From positions 23,749,985-23,809,984 of the forward strand of contig CAIIXF020000004.1 of the NCBI GenBank assembly GCA_903813345.2: a DNA stretch of 60,000 nucleotides, written 5' to 3'. Position numbers and translations under genes: made by a program. The notes below the pieces were generated by a model. It did not search any database. It saw nothing but the letters and a program-made list of their open reading frames with translations, and was not told the DNA's origin. This DNA is from Owenia fusiformis (lineage: Eukaryota; Annelida; Polychaeta; Sabellida; Oweniidae). This document shows positions 44,167 through 55,200 of this stretch, piece by piece (the stretch's first letter is position 1; each line of letters begins with the position of its first letter).

Positions 44167-45353
44167 TGTAAAGGTAATGGTCTAAGCTTTCATTTAGTAC
44201 TAATAATGATCTCAAACAATGACCCCTTCTCTGGCTACAAGCGAAAATATTTCTTGGATTTCTGGATCGCGGGCGATTCGTGCAGCCCAGTACGCCACAG
44301 CTTCTGGTCACGTGGTATGTCCGCCATTGGATTTTGATTGGCTAGTCTGATTTGAGAGCTTTGTATTTTATTTTCTCGCTTACTTACTTTCATTATTTTC
44401 TTTCTATTGTTTGATGTATGCTTTATACAAATATAGAATCGCATCAAATTACAATATTTTCTACATTTTTCAACAATTTGATTCCATATGACGAGATGAT
44501 TCCTTATTTTCCAATTATAAATGTTTTAGTATAAAAATAGAATACAGATTACTCTTTGCTCAATATGTTTACTTTTTACTTTTTAACGATGTTTTATCGA
44601 CGTTTAGCTGTAAATTATGTCTAAATGATGTAATAATACTAATCAATTGAAAAATTTATCTTCTGACGATCAAGAAAAACAAGTGTTTGAAGTTACACAA
44701 AAAATATTTTATATCCCATAATTGGTGCAAAGCCCGGATGTTGGAGAAAGTTTAAAACAATTTTGCAGAACTTTTGATATAGTTCAACACTCATTATGGT
44801 CCCACTAGCTTTTGTCAAGTTATAAATTTATGAATCATGACTTTCCCAATGTCAAAGGCATGCGTATTTACATGTTTGGACTCAAGTTCCTGCTTTAGTG
44901 CATTGCATGTTCGAGGAATTTGACTTGTTCATGTCTCTGTGTAAATCAAACTTGACAAACTACAGATTTTGTCAATGTCTAAAATGAGTTAGACTTAGGG
45001 GCATTTTCAGCCACAGGGCATTGCAGGATAAACTCGGCTCCAGAAAAACTTGTGTATAATGAAATGGAGTTGGGTATTCTTGAATTACAGTTGTTTTCCT
45101 GGTCGTCACTCTGTCGTGAAGACTTATCTATACAAACAGCACATTTCATTGTACATTTATTTCTTGTTTCAGTGATTATTGCATTCATGCAATCAGCTAA
45201 ATGGCATTCAATGAATGGAGTCCCTGAAATAGACGAACCACATTCTGGCACAATCAACCAACTACCCATGAGTGAATTGAATGGTGTACATCCACACAAA
45301 ACTGCACATCACCAAAGAACAGATTTCTACTTTGATCACGGGAGATTTTGACA
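44167..45353. promoter_or_regulatory. Head-to-head intergenic region of INTS6 and LRR gene
   Basis: The two start codons are 1.19 kb apart and diverge. Near INTS6 the minus strand has two CCAAT boxes (44326-44330, 44338-44342), a palindromic CACGTG E-box (44309-44314) and an AATGGCGG YY1-like site (44323-44330). No TATA box is obvious. A 99-codon open frame (45052-45351) overlaps the LRR start and could act as an upstream ORF. Transcription starts are not visible from sequence. Confidence 0.5.
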
Positions 45354-45560
45354 ATGTTATTCACAACAAGCTTAATGAAGCTACTCGCCTTGTTTGTGAT
45401 ACTGGCAGCCTCGGAGGAGCTTAATATAGAGGTACAGAATAGCTTGGCTATGTGTCCACCTCCTTGTAACTGTACAATATCTAATACACAGGACACGCCG
45501 GGGATAAACATGAAGTGTTGTATGCTGGGATTGAAGGAGCTGCCTCTATTACCTCCTCTG
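45354..45560 (+). CDS. LRR-FN3 gene exon 1
   Basis: Signal peptide, LRRNT and the first half of LRR1 (LKELPLLPPL). The first in-frame ATG gives a normal signal peptide. Confidence 0.8.
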
Positions 45561-47751
45561 GTTTGTAAATCATAATAGTATTCTTGTTATGTTAACTGAG
45601 AATTATTTAGACTGGGTGTTAAGTGGATTTAAATTTTTAAAATATCTAGTGAAAATGTATCACAATTAGGCCTGTAGGTAGAGTCCATTTCACTGCTTCA
45701 GTTCGTCAGTAGAACGGCAAAAATAAGAAATTGGGAGACCATTGTGCAATAATATATGGAAAAGTATATTCATAATGTACATGAATGACATTTGTATATC
45801 TTGGATTGCTTCTAGTTTGGCTTATAAAGTGTGTGGCCTCTTATATTTGGATGTTTCTCTGCCATGTTATTTTCAATAAGATTAACATGGCTGAAATTCT
45901 TCAAATTACAAGACGGCACAGGCTTATTGCACAAAAAACTAAAAAATCTGAAATATACAAATGTCATTCATGTACATTATAAATATACTTTTCCATATAT
46001 TATTGCACAATGGTCTCCCAATTTCTTATTTTTGCCGTTCTACTGACGAACTGAAGCAGTGAAATGGACTCTAGGCCTGTATGATAAAGTAAAAAAATAA
46101 GCTTTCAAATTTTTGAATTTAAAAATCAGAAACAATGAAGAATATGATAAATTATTCTCAGGTATACTGTAAAAAGTTTGAATAGTTTTAAGAATACAGA
46201 ATTCTCATTCATTCAAAAATAAATATTTTTGCTTTTATTTTTCAGGCAAAAGAGGTGTCACTCTCCCATAATCAAATAAGCAATATAAAGGAGGATTCAT
46301 TTTCTCATCTGCCTCGCCTACAGACTGTTGATCTCAGCTACAATGCATTGAACTTAATCCCAGAAACTGCATTCTTTATGACATCACAATTAAAAAGCAT
46401 TAATTTATCACATAATCAATTCGAGGAAGTCCCAAGTGGTTTACCATTTGGATTAATGCAACTGGATATGAGTTACAATGTTGTCAAAATGATCGATACT
46501 GTTGCCTTGGAGGGGCTCTATTTGCTCAAAGAGTTAAACCTAGGTGAAAATGACATTTCTCTGATTCATAAATCAAGTTTCAGAACCACTGATAAAGGAC
46601 CTCAAATACATCCAGGCGAAGCAAAATCAAACCCAAATATAACGGAGGTTATGAAAAAATATTTTTTGCCAAACTTGCGGAAGATTTCTCTCCGAAACAA
46701 TCAGATTTTAAAGATAGAATCGGGGGCTTTGGATCCTCTTGTGTCGTTGACTCATTTGGATTTAAGTGGTAATTACATCAGCTCAATCCCTGTGGATTTA
46801 TTTAAGTCACTTCCGCAGCTACATAGTGTGAACCTTGCCAGAAATCAGCTCAACGCAATTAAAAATGGAACTTTTAAAGGAATTATTTCATTAAGGTATT
46901 TAGACCTAAGTCGGAACTATTTAACAACATTACCTATCGATATACCACCTTTACGTTGGCTGGATATGTCACATAATAAAATCATGACAATTCCAAAAAA
47001 ATATTCAGATGTGATACTGCCTGTGGAGTTATTTACATTTGCTTCAAACCCGCTATATTGCGATTGTGAAATATTATGGTTAAAGGAACTGTATGATACT
47101 AGGGATTTCATGTTACAATATATAGATGGCTCTGATGGTCACCTTGTACCACAGTGTAGTGGCCCGTCAAGAATGGCAGGTGAATTATGGGATAGTTTAG
47201 CCGATTCATTGTTCACCTGCGAGCCCTCGGATTACAAACCGCAACCTACCAAGGGCAGATATTTGGAATCGGCATCGATAGTTACTCAGTATATTACATT
47301 TAACGTTTCCATATCAGAAGCACTTTCGACAAACTTAACGATACAGTGGACAATGTTGAATCCTCATGACATTCCATTTGACGGAATCCTAATCGAATAC
47401 CACATATTTGGCGATATACACAAAAAAAGTGTCCATGTGAAAAAATCAAAATCTCAATATTCTCTAAGATCTCTCAAGCCTGGGACTAATTATGTAATAT
47501 GTTTGAGTGCATATGAAGCTATGCATGGTGTCCCAAGATTCTTTACTGACAATTGCTTGGAGATTGCAACTGTCAGTGAAAAAGAGGTGAGCAAACTCCA
47601 AGCAGTTGGTCATTGGATCGGGGTTGTATTAGACATAGATGTCAAAGTGGTTTCATGGGGAATGAGCCTTGCCTGTATTACTGTGTTTACATGTACCATA
47701 GCTCTGACTATTCGAAATGTGATGAATAGAGATTTTGGGGTGAAGCTATGA
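45354..47751 (+). CDS. LRR and fibronectin-III single-pass membrane protein, two exons
   Basis: Join 45354-45560 with 46246-47751 (570 residues, phase 0; acceptor ATTTTTCAG, donor a weak GTTTGT). A signal peptide (MLFTTSLMKLLALFVILAAS) is followed by the LRRNT cysteines CPPPCNC, then about ten LRRs (LSHNQIS, LSYNALN, LSHNQF and so on). A ~25-residue insert (TTDKGPQIHPGEAKSNP) sits within the array. LRRCT (NPLYCDCEILWLKELYD, C-x-C) follows near residue 337, then an FN3 domain (~415-515; SLKPGTNYVICLSAYE) and a transmembrane helix near 537-558 with a ~12-residue tail. This order is that of adhesion and receptor-modulating LRR proteins (LRFN, FLRT, kekkon-like); which one is unclear. The short tail argues against its own signalling. 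Confidence 0.85.
45681..46071 (+). mobile_element. 391-bp MITE, copy 2
   Basis: TA-flanked; same length and nearly identical to 29301-29691 with its centre inverted. It makes up more than half of the 685-bp LRR-gene intron. GGCCTGTA occurs just outside both ends (45670-45677, 46074-46081). Confidence 0.95.
46246..47751 (+). CDS. LRR-FN3 gene exon 2
   Basis: Encodes most LRRs, LRRCT, FN3 and the membrane segment in one open frame to TGA at 47749-47751. Confidence 0.9.
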   Translation, partial: AKEVSLSHNQISNIKEDSFSHLPRLQTVDLSYNALNLIPETAFFMTSQLKSINLSHNQFEEVPSGLPFGLMQLDMSYNVVKMIDTVALEGLYLLKELNLGENDISLIHKSSFRTTDKGPQIHPGEAKSNPNITEVMKKYFLPNLRKISLRNNQILKIESGALDPLVSLTHLDLSGNYISSIPVDLFKSLPQLHSVNLARNQLNAIKNGTFKGIISLRYLDLSRNYLTTLPIDIPPLRWLDMSHNKIMTIPKKYSDVILPVELFTFASNPLYCDCEILWLKELYDTRDFMLQYIDGSDGHLVPQCSGPSRMAGELWDSLADSLFTCEPSDYKPQPTKGRYLESASIVTQYITFNVSISEALSTNLTIQWTMLNPHDIPFDGILIEYHIFGDIHKKSVHVKKSKSQYSLRSLKPGTNYVICLSAYEAMHGVPRFFTDNCLEIATVSEKEVSKLQAVGHWIGVVLDIDVKVVSWGMSLACITVFTCTIALTIRNVMNRDFGVKL

Positions 47752-48337
47752 AAAGAAGAGCTAGAGGTTAGGGTCGGCATCGGGATTCGGGAGTGAGAGT
47801 CTTGGGTTCAAATATATGAAAAGTAGATTGCCGCATGGTATGGTCAACTTGTAAAATGAGAGACTTACTTGTATTAAAGTCTTGGTAAAGCTATGGAATA
47901 TAGATTGTCTTAGGGTTAGCTTGTGGGGTTAGGGTTTTTGGGAAAAGCTATAAAAATAAGATTTAATGTCATCAACAATATTACAACAAAATTTATGAAG
48001 GATCATGTCAGAAGAGATGGGTCATCTGGGCTCATAATTTTTACTTGAAATTGGATACAGTTTGAACGATAAATAAATGAGGAGTCGATTTTCTATCACC
48101 ATTTCCGAACCATGGTGGTTTGAAAACCCAAGTTTCCAATATTTTCTAGATACACTGATACATATCCCCTAAAATTTGTATATTTTACATTGTGTATACT
48201 CTCACCCACTGATGTATGGCCTGTTGAAAATTCTCTTATTTTTAACATGAAGAATCCTCAGCAAAGCCATGACTCATTTATTTATGGTCCAAACTGTAGT
48301 AACAATTTTTTACAGTAAAAAGTTGAATTATTCCTAA
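47752..48337. other. Downstream of the LRR gene
   Basis: Contains short TTAGGGTTAG-like words (47910-47940) and a diverged relative (47995-48060) of the tandem pair that follows. No gene seen. Confidence 0.4.
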
Positions 48338-48731
48338 AGGACGATTCTCGGTTTGGAGAACAGTCCCCTGGGCTAATAATTTTTTTCATGAAAAATATAG
48401 AAATATTACCCAAATTAAACTATGAATATTCAAAAGAGGACACTTAAATCTACAAGATGTAAAAATATCAAATTGGTCTGAAGAATGGATAACGCTCAAT
48501 TTGACCGATTCAATAAAATACAAGTCTCGATTTGGGGAAAGAAGTTCATCAGGGTACTGCGCTAATATTTTTTTGCGAAAAATCTAGAAATATTACCCAA
48601 ATTAAATTATGACTATTCAAAAGAAGACATTCAAATCTATATTATTTAAAAAAACTCAAATTTGTCCAAAGCAGGGATAATGCTCATTTAGATTGATGAA
48701 CTTCGTTCTCCAAACCGAGAATCGTCCTTTT
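48338..48731. repeat. Tandem ~190-bp pair bounded by a 24-bp inverted repeat
   Basis: AAGGACGATTCTCGGTTTGG at the left and CCAAACCGAGAATCGTCCTT at the right. Two head-to-tail units share AGAAATATTACCCAAATTAA and GGATAA-GCTCA. Confidence 0.8.
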
Positions 48732-49124
48732 TAATTTTTCTGTCTTCCAACTTTTCTGTGGACAGTGTTTTGTTTCTGTAACAGCATCTCATTGTGGTTG
48801 AAGTATGTAACAAATGGGAGGTGGTGACATTTTGCATGTTAAGGCCTTGTTGGCAATACGTCAGATCCTGAATATTGTCATGGATGTCAGGCCATATGTC
48901 CACAACTGACACCTACATCACATCTTTACATCATCAAATAAATTCAGTGTAATTGTGTTCACTGTTAACATTCCATTAAAAGTGCAATAAAATAAATACG
49001 AGAATTTATTTTTGTATTGCTCTGAATTTGTTCGTAAGCGGTCCAGATAGATCCAATTTTCTGATAAGCCAGGAACCCAATGGTCTTATGAGCTTTCTCA
49101 CTTCAAACAATGTGTGCTCACAAA

Positions 49125-49345
49125 AACTAGACAACAGCAATGCCAACACGTAGCATATCCCACCAAACAGCCATGGCTGGCATTTTCACAAACAAAGTAT
49201 ATAGCAAAAATTGCAGCCATTTTTCAAAATGGCCACCTTCTACCAAAAGTGTCATGAGACAGTGTGCCATGCTTATACATAGCATTCACATACCAAATAT
49301 GAACAAAAATCGATAACGAGTAAAGGTCGCCATTTTTCAAGATGG
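49125..49345. mobile_element. Fragment of the 58.6-kb repeat family
   Basis: AACAGCAATGCCAACACGTAGC, ATGGCTGGCATTTTCACAA and CAAAATGGCCACCTTCTACC match 58650-58770 and 59170-59215. Confidence 0.75.
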
Positions 49346-50094
49346 TTTTAATTTTGAGGATTGTGCAATTAGGATTGGAAGCCAGAATGCAACATCGATA
49401 TTCTCTAACAAAGCTTGCGTCAGTCCTGGAGCCATATTTCTCACTTCAAAATTTGAATCACAAATTGCAAATTTTTTTACCAAACAAAAAAATTCAAAAA
49501 ACAACAATTGATCAAGATCATTAGTGGCTTAATTAATGACCATTGGTTTCAATATTTTGAATGCTGATTGTGAATTTATAGTCAGGTAAATGCCAGGCAA
49601 TAATGATGCCAGCTTTGTAGTTTGTTAGAGAATATCGTTAATTCGTAAAAATATGCTGGCATGATCAGCAATATCGCATTACTTGGAAATTAAAGAATAT
49701 TGAGTTGGAACTCTGGATTCCAATCCTCCTTGAGAATCTTAATACCTTATGAGAAAAGGACTTCTGATTGAGAAGGAATTTCCAATATGGTCACTCGATT
49801 CAAAATGGCCAATATTTTTTGCAAAAAAAATGCAATCTTTGAAAACGCAGACAAATACCAGCTGTTTTGACACATTGGCATTAAACATGAAACTAAAGTT
49901 TGAGACTGAATATTTTATTTAAAATATAATGTTCTAAATACAAAAATAAGCAATAAACATAATTTACATCAGATCTTAATGATCACACTTAATACTGTTT
50001 ACAACTTTACTACTCGATAATACTGAAAACTTCCTGCTAATAATCATAGTGCCTTATTCAGATGGCCTCATCTGTTTTCAATCTTGGTCATTAC

Positions 50095-50405
50095 AACCTT
50101 CTTGGTTCTGGCTGCTTAACAACCTCATCCTGATTTAAACTTTATCCTGATTACAACCTTATTTTGGTTTCAACCGCATCCTGATTAAAACTTCCTTTTT
50201 AGTTCAACCTCATTCTGACTACAACCTCATTCAGATTTCAACCTCATTCAGATTGAACCTTACTCAGATTACAACCTCATTTAGATTTCAACCTCATTAT
50301 ACCTCAACCTAATTCAGATAAAAACCTCATTACGGTTTTAACCTTATTTTGATTACAACCTTATTCTAATTACAACATCAAATGGATTACAACCTCATAT
50401 GATGA
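50095..50405. repeat. ~19-bp minisatellite (ATTACAACCTCATTCTG)
   Basis: Degenerate array of AACCTCATTCAGATTTC and AACCTTATTCTGATTAC units, about 15 copies. Confidence 0.85.
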
Positions 50406-50731
50406 GTTCATGAGTATAACACTAAAAACTTCATTACTGCTGCATAACATAATAATTATTTAAAATACCCCAAAAAACACGTCATATATGGTTAGATTCA
50501 TATCATTGGTTGTACCAGCGATCTTTCCAATGGAGAATAGGATAACTTTGACTCAGATTGAATATCCTCTTAGAATTGTGTTTGAAAATATTCTACCTAC
50601 AGACCTGCAACCATATGACATCATGACTAGCCTAATGACCTAGCAAAATGTGGCAAGATTGATTTGGCAGCGACTCTTGCAGTGCTATTAAAATGGCATG
50701 CCATGTAGTTGGTGCAATGTTATAGGAGACA

Positions 50732-50938
50732 ACAGATACAGGCCAGTAGCCAGGGGGGGGGGTTCGCAGGGTTCTGGCAAAAAATTCTTTCAAAATCATG
50801 TCGTTTTCCATCATTTTGAGCACTTCTCAAGTGATTTTAGCCATAATGATATTTGAGCCAAAATTGTCAAATGTGAACCCCACCCTGGAAATTTTTGAAA
50901 ACTGAACAAACTTGGCAAATCCTGGCTATGGGCCTGAG
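50732..50938. mobile_element. ~200-bp inverted-repeat element
   Basis: Left end GGCCAGTAGCCAGG and right end CCTGGCTATGGGCC are near inverted. Contains a nine-base G run at 50752-50760. Confidence 0.5.
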
Positions 50939-51519
50939 ATATATGTTACCTCATGGGCTAGGTCAACAGAAAGACGGCAGCAGAGGATTGTGGTCTTAAG
51001 ATACAGAGACCAATACTGTCATCTTTTGGTCGGAAAGTCCCTATGGATTAAACCTTACTTTTTACATAACTTGTAGAATGTATGGTAGAATTAATATGTT
51101 AGGGAAAACTAGAACTACATGTACAGAGTTGGAATTATTTACAAGGTACATAAATGTGATTGTTGGGCTTGGATATGAGATTTATCCTTCAGAAAATAAG
51201 TATTCCTATTAATCTCAGTACAAGAGTGTTATTGTAAATCTTCTTCAAGATAAATCCCATATCCTCTTACGTATATGAGTCTACACTACATATATAACTA
51301 ACTTAATCAAAATAAAAGATCTTGATAAAATATGAAAGAATAAACTTGATCTTGATGAAAACTAAACGCTTAAGTTTTTGAGATTCCAAGTAATAATTGT
51401 ATGTACTATTCATGCTCTAATCTTTATGCTGGCTCATTTTGGCTATACGGTAATACACAGATAACTACAAGCATGCATTTAAAACTTTATGGTGTCCAAC
51501 TATAACTCAGATACACATA
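50939..51519. other. Gene-free spacer
   Basis: No exon or known repeat seen. Confidence 0.4.
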
Positions 51520-51780
51520 TGGAGTATGTACAATGCACACATGGAGTATGTACAATGCACACATGGAGCATGTACAATACACAGTTGGAGTATGTACAAT
51601 ATATACATATGTACATGGAGTATGTACAATACCACATGGAGTATGCATATGGAACTGCAATACACACATGAAGTATGTACATTACACATGAAGTATGTAC
51701 AATACACACATGGAGTATGTACAATGCACACATGGCGTATGTACAATACACACATGGAGTATGTACAATACACACATGAA
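51520..51780. repeat. 22-bp minisatellite at the J-domain gene 3' end
   Basis: Unit ACACATGGAGTATGTACAAT + GC, about 11 units, ending 8 bp from the J-domain stop codon, so it is probably in the 3' UTR. Because 22 is not a multiple of three, the frame rotates and all three frames stay open on both strands (ORFs up to 91 codons, not genes). Confidence 0.9.
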
Positions 51781-51787
51781 TAATTCC

Positions 51788-52203
51788 TTAGTCCACAGGG
51801 CCCATCTTGAGATTGTCATACTCGCCATTGAGAATCTTTGTGATTTCCTCATGGAGAAATTTGACCTTTTCCCCATCAGTTTCTACATCTACCTTGTCGG
51901 GATGGTAGTGCAATATTGCTTTCTGAGCAATTTTCTTGATCCTAGAATATTCAACTGTGTCAATATCCTCTGGTAGTTTTTTTCTGGCGTCCTTCAGAGG
52001 AAACCGTTGATAAAGGAATTTTAGGAAGGCTCTCACCCCTTTTCCCCTACAATCAAGTTGTTTCTTCCATTCTTCGAGTTCTGTAAGTTCAGCTTTGAGG
52101 ACGTCATGGAATTTCTCTTTTCGTTTCTGATATTCAATTTTGTCCTGCTCAGCCACTTCTTGTTGGTACCTCTCCAGAGCTCGCGTACAGTCTCTAAACC
52201 ATA
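51788..52203 (-). CDS. J-domain gene last exon
   Basis: Encodes the coiled segment, FLKFLYQRFPLKD and the HPDK J-like helix pair; ends YDNLKMGPVD, stop TAA. Acceptor TATTTTTCAG. Confidence 0.88.
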
Positions 52204-55200
52204 CTGAAAAATAAATATTGTATTGAACTATTCTGGATTGTATATCAATTAAAAAGTGAAAAAGGAACTTGAATGGTAGAGAAGTTAAGACATTCTTTCT
52301 TTTCACTTTGGATTACGGTCTCGAACAGTTGAGGTTTGTTATCATCATCACTGGTGTACACTTAGACGTTTTCTCTTTCTTGCTGGGTTCTTTAAAGGCC
52401 CGTGTAAAATTTGAAAATATATCTTCATCATGCATTTATTTTTCTTCATGACTTAAAAAGCTGTTTCATAAAAAGTTGTCAGCTTTTTGCTTCTCAAATA
52501 TTCAAAGGATCTGTACCCATTAGTGTACCTATAAGGACTAAGAAATTTTTCGAAAAGGGTAAATTGGAATTCCAGGATTATTCTTATATAATATGAATCT
52601 TTAAGAAGTATATTTTCAACAAATCACAAAAATAATCTTTAGAATATGGTGAAAAGTTGTTTTTTTACAGTGATCCTTAACACATTCTGACTCTTAAATG
52701 GAGAAATTTTCACATATTTTCACAAAACCTTGAATAAAATCTTGTTTTTTGTAGATACACTTAAATTGACTTGTCAGTATAAAACTACATTGTGTCTGAG
52801 CATAATAACCTTCACTAAGCAGATCAACCATGCATATATACTTTGTAATCCGATTGTTTTGAAAGGCACCCTATCGTGTTCTTGTTTTTAAGAATGGATG
52901 ACCTTCTACAGTCACTGAGAGATTTAGGTGCTTCCGCAGGTCAGACCCCCTCTGATTCCACCTTTATTGTCTAGTATTGACATCATTGCATAGTTCAAAC
53001 ATGAAATGAGGGAGGGTCCTGGCTGCGGAAGATATACAATGTGAAAGTATAGCAAAAAAATTAGTTTAAAAAAGGAGGCCAAATTGGATCTGCCAGACAC
53101 CAAGGCAACAAACTATCAGACAAGTATCAAATGGGTCAATTTATTTTTGATTTATCAGTCATGCATGCCTCTGAAGAGGATACGTTGCAGAGTGACTGAA
53201 TTGATATCCATTTAGTCATTAAAGGGACACTTTTTGTTAAGTAGTTCTCATGCTAATGAACACTAAAATGGGTCAATCTTCTTTTGATTCATCAGTCATG
53301 TCTATCTCTTGAGATGATATGTTGAAGAGACACTGAATTAATATCCATTTAGCCATTAAAGGGACACTCCTTGTAAGGTAGTTCTCACCCAGAGAAACAA
53401 ATAAGCCAATGTATCTTTGATCGATCATTCATGCATGCCCCTGAAGATGATAAATTGCAGAGGGACTGAGTCATCCATTCAGCCATTTAAAGGGACATTG
53501 CTTGTAAGATAGTTCTCATCCTAATGAACACTAAACTATTTTTAACAAAGAATCAAAGGGTCAATATACTTTTGAATCATCAGTCATCCCTGCCCCTGAA
53601 TGTGATATATTGCTGAGGGACTGAATCAGTATCCATTTACCCATTTAAAGAGACACCGCTTGTAAGGTAGTTCTCAACTAATGGGTCAATCTATTTTTGA
53701 TTCTTCATTCAATTGCCTACCCCTGAAGATGATATATTGCTGAGGGACTTAATCAATATCCATGTAACTGTTTAAAGGGACACTGCTTGTAAGGTAGTTC
53801 TCACCAAAAGAAACAAAAGTGTCAATTTTTGATGCCTGTCCCAAAAGATGATATATTGCTGAACGACAGAATCAATATCCATTTAGCCATTAAAGGGACA
53901 CTGCTTGTAAGATATTTCTCATCCTAAGTCAAACTAAAATATTTTACCTCATAATAATTATATGTTATACAATGGATAGATTAAAATACCTCCACTTGGT
54001 TGATAGCAAAACAATGGGTTGCAAACTGACGAAAAAACTCACCAACATGCACCTTTTCCATTTTAAAAAGCAACCATTTGACTTTATACCTTTAGCTTCA
54101 ATTGAATTATTCTTTGAAAATGCCAAATAAATATATCATATGTTGGAAAGTCACAACTAGATTTTTAATATTTGAGTTGAATACCTAGGTTTTGTGTTTT
54201 CAATATGTTGCCCTTTGTGTCCTACCTTTAATAATGATGTTTAATATGTCCTCTTAATTGAATATCCTAGGTTAAACCTTCTGCATACCAACTGAGGTGG
54301 TACTTTTGCTTAGATTCAAGATTAAGATTCATAGATAATATACTACGGGTTGTTTTATGATTTGTGTTTTCAATATGTTGCCCCTAGTGTCCTACCTTAA
54401 TGATATTTTGATATATCGATTGATTGAATGGTCAATATACTTAAAATAGTCATGAGTGAAGACTAACATACCCCTAACATGATATTTAGAATGATTTGCA
54501 TAGTCAAACTTAAGTGCACTGAATGACCTTAGTTTTAATCCATATGACCTAATTTTATTTTGGATGTGTTCATAATTTATAAAAGTAACTATTTCCATGT
54601 TACATTCAATGAAACCTTTGGGGGCACCTGTAGGTACATTGGGTAACGGATCCTTTGAAAGTTCCTACCATTTTTCAAATAAAAGTTGACATTTTTGATC
54701 TGATCAAATATGTATACATAAAATATAGCCAATGTAATTTTCAAATGAACACTGTCTCAGTAAATGGGACTCCTAATTGCCCTCTCTACCCTTTCCCATG
54801 TATTGAAGCCCACGTTATAGTATACCGTAGAGAGCTTTGAGTCCCTATTTTTTCATCCTCCTAAGCAGGTATCCAGAATCCGTACCTCCTTCTTCCCCCT
54901 GCTATAACCAATTTGGAAGCGCCCGATTAAACTGAATCACATGATCTAATTATGCGCAATGACTTATACATGATTTCTGTCGCAGTATTGCGACAGCCAA
55001 TCAGATTGTGAGTTCTTAATTGGGGAACTGTTTATCGCAGGGGGTAAAAAGAAAGAATATATTCTGGATTTTGAAGCCCTGTTAACGGAGGATGTATTTT
55101 TTAAGCTGAAATTTACTTAACCAAATAACCATACAAAGTTTTGAATTTGTATGCCCATTTTTAATTGTTTCATGCATGGGCCCCTTTAATGCCTTGTATA

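Noticed and set aside
47905-47945. TTAGGG-like words suggesting a telomeric tract
   Set aside because: Only two or three irregular words; no array.
51487-51876. Several His/Tyr/Cys-rich frames
   Set aside because: Translations of the 22-bp minisatellite, with one frame antisense to the J-domain exon.
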